64,000 nucleotides of DNA from Pogostemon cablin (taxonomy: Eukaryota; Streptophyta; Magnoliopsida; Lamiales; Lamiaceae): the NCBI GenBank assembly GCA_023678885.1, contig CM042985.1, positions 17,276,465 through 17,340,464 on the forward strand, read 5' to 3'. Below are positions 58,911-64,000 of this stretch, one piece after another. Made by a program: the position numbers and the translations under genes. The number at the start of each line of letters is the position of its first letter. The first letter of the stretch is position 1. The notes under the pieces are model-generated. The model did no database searches. It was not told the origin of the DNA and saw nothing but the letters and a program-made list of their open reading frames with translations.

Positions 58911-61279
58911 CTATCCTGAGGCGGCGATGCGAGAATGCAGCATTTGACGAAAATTTTCTAGAAGAACCGTCACGCCAATCCCATTGGCCAACCTCGCCGA
59001 GTGTGCCAAAGCCTTGGCAAAACCCACTATTCCAGCGATTTTTCTCTCAGAATTGATTAAGGAGGAAAAGTCCGGCTCATATTTGTGGGTCAAGGCAGAT
59101 ACCTCGGCCTCTTTGACTTTTAGCTCTTCTTGGGAGTCATCTAGCAGCCACTTCACTTTGTCCAACTCCTGGGTGAGTCGACTCTTCCCTTCCTCCGACA
59201 CTTTTAGAGCTTCCTCGGTAGCCCTCAACGATGCTTCACCGGGAAGGAGTTTCCCTTCGGTAAGTCTTACCTCCTCCTGAAGGGCTCTTAAGGCATCTTC
59301 AAAAGCCTTATACTGGCAGACTACATTCTTCTTAACTGCTGTAATTTCTTCCGAATGTCTGCGCTTCGCTTTCTCCATCTTTTCCCTCATCTGGGCTAGC
59401 TCTGCTTCCCTCTGGCGACCCAAAGCAGCAGACTGAGCCGCCTCCTTGCCCCGGTGAGCCAATATGAGAGACGCCTGGCTTGAATAGTTCAAAGCCCGTG
59501 CATGATACCTAATCGTCGCATAGATAACGTCGTCAGGATTTAAAGCTCCTATAATATCACTTTCTTCTTGAGTGAAGCTAGTAGGAATAGACTCCATTAC
59601 TCTCATCATATATGCGGGAAGAGTGGGTTGATTTGGATCATACAGGTTTGACCTGTACAGGCTGCGGAGCACTGGGGGTAGAGAGCGAACCTTCGATATA
59701 GAGGCGCCAACCTTAAAACCAAGATAGGGGGTCTCGGTCGAAGCCGCTCCCAATACGGCCCTACTAGAAAAAAGGCCATAACTGTTGGCCCGAACCCTCT
59801 TGCTTGGGGGCTCGGAAGGTTTGCTGACAGCTGCCGACTGATCCTCTACAGCAATTCTACTAGAACCCTCAGGATGTCGTTGCACCATACGAACGACGGG
59901 AGAAGAACAGTCGAAGTCATGAAGCAAAAAATCCTCTTCACACCCCCCTCTGAAGTGACCATCACATCATCAAAACCCTCTTGTGGCACAACGTTAACAA
60001 GCTCGCGGATGACGGCGACATCATCTTCCACAAAATCACTGGCTCCTGCAACCGGTGTGATCGCATCTTCTTGTAAAGCCCGAGGGATCGCCTCCATTGG
60101 TGAAGACACGTCCACTTTTATTATGTATGTTAAGGCGTCTGACCTTAAAGCCGCCTGATCAAGGGAGATGGACGACGCCATAGGAATTACCGCCACCCCA
60201 AAAAGATGTCTGGGCCAATGAGAGAGGTCCTCGGAGGCTCCAAACCGGCACCAACGTGAGCTGCAATAGTCACCACCAAAAAAAGGACCGGAGCACCTAA
60301 ATCCACCATGAGCCCGTACTTCTTCAAGAGCTTATCGGTAATGATGTCGGGGCTTCTCTCTTGAGCACTCATTCTACTAATGACGCTCACTAGTTTCAAG
60401 AACTCTTTGGAAGGAGGGGGGCCCCGAAGAATGTCCCTATCTAAAAATCAGGGTCAAAAGCACGATGACTATACCTCTTGGACAAATAAAAGATAAGAAA
60501 TAAGAGGACATACCTCCGCGAGAATGAATTAGCTGGAAGGCCGAGAGAACCCTAATTTGCGGCGGCTTCCATATGCCCACTGCCCAACACCACCATTCCT
60601 TCCAATTCTTTATGGAGGTAGACTTCCCTTAGAGAGTCAATCCTCGAGAAAGGTTGACTCGATAAAACCCTTTGTGTAAATTTTCCTCTGAAGGACGGCA
60701 CAAGTAGTAAATTTTCTTAGGAGACAGATGGCGATACCCCTTCTTACAAAATAGGAGTATGAACTCAATTATCGTAGCCCGGGCATTCGGAGAAAACTGA
60801 TGTGGCACCAAATTCCAATAGTTAAGGAGTTCCTCCAAGCAAGGATGAAGGGGCAGAGGAAACCCTAGTTTCAGCATATGGACATTCACTGCCACTCGCC
60901 CCTGAGTCGACTTGCTCACTTTCTCGTGCTCAATCAGCATAATAAATTCAACTCTCGGCGCCACATATTTCGAAGATAATTCCTTGAATTGGGAATGAGG
61001 AATGGTGCTATCTTGGAAGTGGGCCCACATTCCATTGTGGGCCCTATTATTTGAAGCAATACGTGCCCGGATGTTCTCTGGATCCAGCATATTCTCCTCC
61101 ATAGCAAACGAAGAAGGTAGAGAGTGAGTCACTGCCAGAAGCCTTTGGTACGATGAAGAAGCTTCATTCTCTTCCTGCAGGTCTTGGAACACCCTCTCTA
61201 GGGATTCCGATATCCCTTCTCCACCACTTGTCGTCCACCAGGACTCCGACTAGCCCGCGGGATGATCACAGATATTCAT
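58911..61279 (-). pseudogene. Antisense extra ORF of Tat-type element, with intron
   Basis: Minus-strand gene of about 750 codons. The original start is probably the ATG at 61279; a stop follows after nine codons, and 61192-60629 is the first long open piece. It contains HMLKLGFPLPLHPCLEELL and FSPNARATIIEFILLF, the pattern of the putative gypsy-type transposon domain (Pfam Transposase_28) found in extra ORFs of Tat retroelements. A stop near 60629 is followed by NWKEWW in the same frame. After a candidate intron, three 1-nt frameshifts at homopolymers (near 60420, 60195, 59940) separate the pieces. The last piece, 59927-58911, is open for 338 codons and is a long Glu/Lys/Ala-rich coiled coil. 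Function unknown. Confidence 0.65.
60441..60513 (-). other. Candidate intron in antisense ORF
   Basis: 73 bp on the minus strand from GTATGTCC to CTGATTTTTAG. Both splice sites fit the plant consensus, and removal joins two open stretches apart from a later 1-nt slip. Confidence 0.5.
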
Positions 61280-61375
61280 GCTTCAAACGACTAAAGAGAG
61301 AGAGTTGGCGGAGAATTACGAGTTGGAAGTGAAAAGGATGAAAGGGAAATTAGGAATCAAACCAACGAAAGGCCC

Positions 61376-61383
61376 CTTTTATA
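61376..61383 (-). promoter_or_regulatory. TATA box of antisense ORF
   Basis: TATAAAAG on the minus strand (in CACTATAAAAGGGGCC), about 100 bp before the ATG at 61279. Confidence 0.6.
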
Positions 61384-61615
61384 GTGCATCTTCTCAATTG
61401 ACGTGACCCCTGCTCAGTAAATAATCTATGCGGAGCACACCCAAGGTAGCCTAAATGATGAAAAGGCGCATCGAAAAATACCCCAACATCTCAAAACATT
61501 GCTTCAAGATCCCTAGCCATCCCAAGACGTCACTTCAAAAATTCAAAATTCAAGTTTAGTGTGCGGGCGTGCATTGAGAAGGTTCTGCCTCCACTCGCCA
61601 CGTGCTAGTGATGAC

Positions 61616-61631
61616 GAAACCTGGGGACTAA
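61616..61631 (+). other. Polypurine tract before right LTR of G
   Basis: GAAACCTGGGGACTAA, then the LTR start TGTAGTAG. Same core as the inverted tract at 56178-56190. Confidence 0.6.
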
Positions 61632-62143
61632 TGTAGTAGCGCATCAGAGATGGGCTCCCATTCCCCCTCCCCTGTTCATCCATTGGGCTTAATGGTCCTA
61701 CAGCCTAATAAGGGCCCAAAGGCCCCCAATTTGCAAGGAGCATCTGCCTCACTACCCAGAAGAGAGGGCTACTAGGCCACTTGCCCAGATTGCTCGAGAT
61801 ACGCAGAGAGCCCCTGAGATATCTGCCTAAGGGATATCCTAGATTAGATCCTAAATATATTCACATGAGGCTAAACGCATTTAATGCTCGCACTGTACAC
61901 ATATATTGTACAGTAACCTGACGATGTATTCTGATTCGGATGACGTCAGGTTATCTAATATAAATATGGGGACAACCCACGGTAATGATCATCACTAATT
62001 CACTACCTCAAAAAGGTACAAGACTGCCTAGGGGGCAAACCTCTCTCCACATTTTATGTTAGCTTAGTACAGATAATCCTTTATTATCCACAAACAGCAA
62101 CATTAACCTACCATTAAGAAGGAATAAAATCTGACGAGCTACA
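61632..62143 (+). repeat. Right LTR of G (plus orientation)
   Basis: 512 bp, TGTAGTAG...GAGCTACA, with TATAAATA at about 61967 and GACGTCA nearby. Homologous to the left LTR but in opposite orientation. Confidence 0.7.
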
Positions 62144-62148
62144 ATTAT

Positions 62149-62935
62149 CATGTAAGCCCTGCAGGTGGATTTATTCAGGCATGATAATAAGGTTGAGTGC
62201 TACTATTCTCAGTAAATATATTAATTAATTGAGTTGTCAGTAATTTAACTAATTAATGGGCATTGAATCTTAAACACGGGGAGACTAACGGGCTCATGAT
62301 AAGAATGAGTCCATAACATAATTTGGGATTAGGGTGGCAGTGCAATAATACTTCTTTAGTGGACTGATTTATTATTATTGGACTTAAGTATAAGATTTGG
62401 GCTAAACTTGGATGCTTAAGGCCAATGGAGGCCCAATCCCTAATTTCTTCTTCTGGTCCCTATTGTAGCCTATATAATAGCCAATCTCATCAATTCAGAT
62501 ATAAGTTTAACATGCCAAAACACGTGAAAGATAGATTAGGGTTGTAGACTGAGATCGTCTTATAGATTATTGCCCACACAATGTCAAGACATGGCTTAGG
62601 AATACAACAGAAGAACGGAAGGTTGTTTGCTGCTGTTGTTCGTCAACTTCCATAATTTTTCTAAAATTGTGTTGAACTCCTAACTATACATGTCATCCAT
62701 CGCTAGAATGCTATGGAAAAGAGGATCATTTTTGCATGTAGATCACTCAAATCGCATATCAGATGAGAGAGTTATGCCCAAAACGATGACGCTGCGCAGG
62801 CTGTTGGCGAGAATCTTTCTTCTTCAACATACCCTGGTGAAAGGTAATATATTTTCAAGATTTCTTGCTTCCACTGATTTATAAACGTAAGGAACTCTTA
62901 TGGTTTACGTTAACCAAAAGATCCAAATGCCAACA
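62149..62935 (+). repeat. Copia-like LTR H, right half
   Basis: Continues the LTR that was split by G (left half 54715-55298) and ends GCCAACA two bases before the PBS. Contains the block GGGAGACTAACGGGCTCAT. Confidence 0.7.
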
Positions 62936-62937
62936 AT

Positions 62938-62949
62938 TGGTATCAGAGC
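62938..62949 (+). other. Primer binding site of H (initiator tRNA-Met)
   Basis: TGGTATCAGAGC, complementary to the 3' end of plant initiator tRNA-Met, the usual primer of Ty1/copia elements. Confidence 0.85.
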
Positions 62950-64000
62950 GTAGGTTCTAAGGCAAAACGTGACACGTTAGACTAGGGTTTGAGTTGATAA
63001 TGTGGTGCTAGAAATTAGGGTTTAGGATTTAATTGTTGTTCCTTGTATGAAACTCTAATTGCTCGACACCATCACATGAATTTACCGCACATATCACGGT
63101 GTTGGCGGCTGGTGAGAGTTGATGAATGGTGGTTGTTCAACTATTCGTTGGTGAAATTCTCCACCAGCGGAAGGCTGGAGAATGCCAGTTGAAGGTGCGA
63201 CGATTGGCTCACTACTGGCGGCATTACGATGGCAGATGTAGCCTGATCATTGATGAAACTGATTGGTCCGACGGATGAGTGGTGACACATGTTGGCTTTC
63301 TGTCTACTGCACGATGGAAACGGTGCTGGTGCATGACTCCCAACGGTAGCATGATCAGCGACGACGACTAGTATGGCCAAGGGGAGCGTTAGACACGGGC
63401 ACTGTTGTGCAAGTGGTGGGATCACTGGATGGGTGATAGTTGGCGATCGGCAAACACGACAGTGGCATGTGGTGGAGGACTCCATTGCAAGGCGATGAGA
63501 TTTCACAAGCTGGTTGTATCTCGTGGCTTCGGAAGCGATTGCATGGCTAAGCGACAAGGGATGCTGGTGTTAATCACCGATCAGCGTACCTTGGCAGTGC
63601 TCGCCGGTCGGCAGAAAATATGAAGCTTGATCGAAGAACCGGCAACAATGGTGTGTTGGACAAGTCTGAGATGTTTCTGAATGCATCAGTGGCGATTCCC
63701 AAGTGAGTCAGCGAGTTTTCTAGCGACTTTGCGGTGAGTTTCGAGTGCGACAGTGTGTCTTCCGGGCGAGCCATATCTTGGTTTCTGGCGAGTCTTTGAT
63801 TTTTCAGGTCAGGTCTGCACTTATCTCGATCGGGTCATTGTCTTCTTACGGGCGAGTCCCTGCTGATGGCTGTATAAAGTTGTCAGATGGGCTGCAATGC
63901 GCAGCCGACGTCACGGTGGAGTTCGGTAGGGAAGCCATCAGGAAGTCGCCAGGTGCAGGCAGCAAGCATGAGCGTCAGATGGCTGCTGCACATAGGCTAA
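62950..64000 (+). mobile_element. Internal 5' region of copia-like H (runs off window)
   Basis: GC-richer than the flanks, with no convincing gag frame in about 1 kb; short frames on both strands look accidental. It may be a long leader or a non-autonomous (LARD-like) interior. The element continues past the window end. Confidence 0.5.

Larger units (their letters stand above)
55299..62143. mobile_element. Tat-like composite element G with inverted LTRs
   Basis: 6845 bp inserted in LTR H, with exact 5-bp duplications ATTAT (55294-55298 and 62144-62148) and outer ends TGTAG...CTACA. The left LTR is in minus orientation and the right LTR in plus orientation, and both have a PPT (CCTGGGGNCTAA) on the inner side. 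Inside: repeat-rich noncoding DNA, a possible second LTR start, and an antisense ORF of the kind seen in Tat-lineage elements. No gag or pol. Confidence 0.7.

Noticed and set aside
62938..62949. tRNA gene
   Set aside because: Only the 12-base primer complement is present; no cloverleaf around it.
63141..63557. 138-codon minus-strand ORF at the right edge
   Set aside because: Lies antisense in the copia-like leader, no domain, and Cys/His content follows from the local base composition.

Overview
The window looks like nuclear DNA of a flowering plant, probably a eudicot. It holds no intact host gene. It contains Ty3/gypsy elements of the Athila type, a Ty1/copia LTR with an initiator-Met-tRNA primer site, a Tat-type composite with an antisense extra ORF, a CACTA-like terminus, Stowaway MITEs, and a broken endogenous caulimovirid (pararetrovirus, florendovirus/petuvirus-like). 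The species cannot be fixed from sequence alone. All coding regions seen carry stops, frameshifts or deletions.

Layout. 1-1709: endogenous pararetrovirus (EPRV) with zinc knuckle, then 30K-type movement protein, plus strand. 1710-13250: Athila copy A, plus strand: 5' LTR, PBS, gag, protease, RT/RNase H, integrase, env-like ORF, 3' UTR; its 3' LTR is lost. 13251-17999: minus-strand Athila pieces F and B sharing one LTR. 18000-22690: EPRV again, plus strand: protease, RT, RNase H, a downstream ORF and a 35S-like promoter. 22691-27362: AT-rich DNA with MITEs. 27363-34139: element E, a complete non-autonomous LTR element on the minus strand with near-perfect target duplications. 34140-35454: unique DNA and Stowaways. 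35455-64000: left arms of a nest, in order LTR-X, Athila C, CACTA-like, Athila D, copia-like H, and Tat-like composite G, which is closed on both sides; a solo Athila LTR also sits in the CACTA-like region.

How the parts work together. Athila elements carry gag-pol plus an env-like ORF behind a candidate splice acceptor. Copies A, C and D have lost different parts of pol, and B and E have lost nearly all of it, so any mobility would need proteins supplied in trans. The most unusual signals are arrays of short self-complementary motifs (TTCGACCA/TGGTCGAA in Athila, AACACG/CGTGTT in E) placed just upstream of the LTR TATA box in two families, and in Athila also between gag and protease and between pol and env. 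Next is composite G: two homologous but inverted LTRs, each preceded by its own polypurine tract, with exact 5-bp target duplications, enclosing a spliced-looking antisense gene with its own TATA box. The EPRV keeps an as-1-like enhancer and TATA box.

The nest from 35 kb to the right edge makes a firm prediction: the missing right arms of H, D, the CACTA-like element, C, LTR-X and a Stowaway should follow beyond 64 kb in that order.
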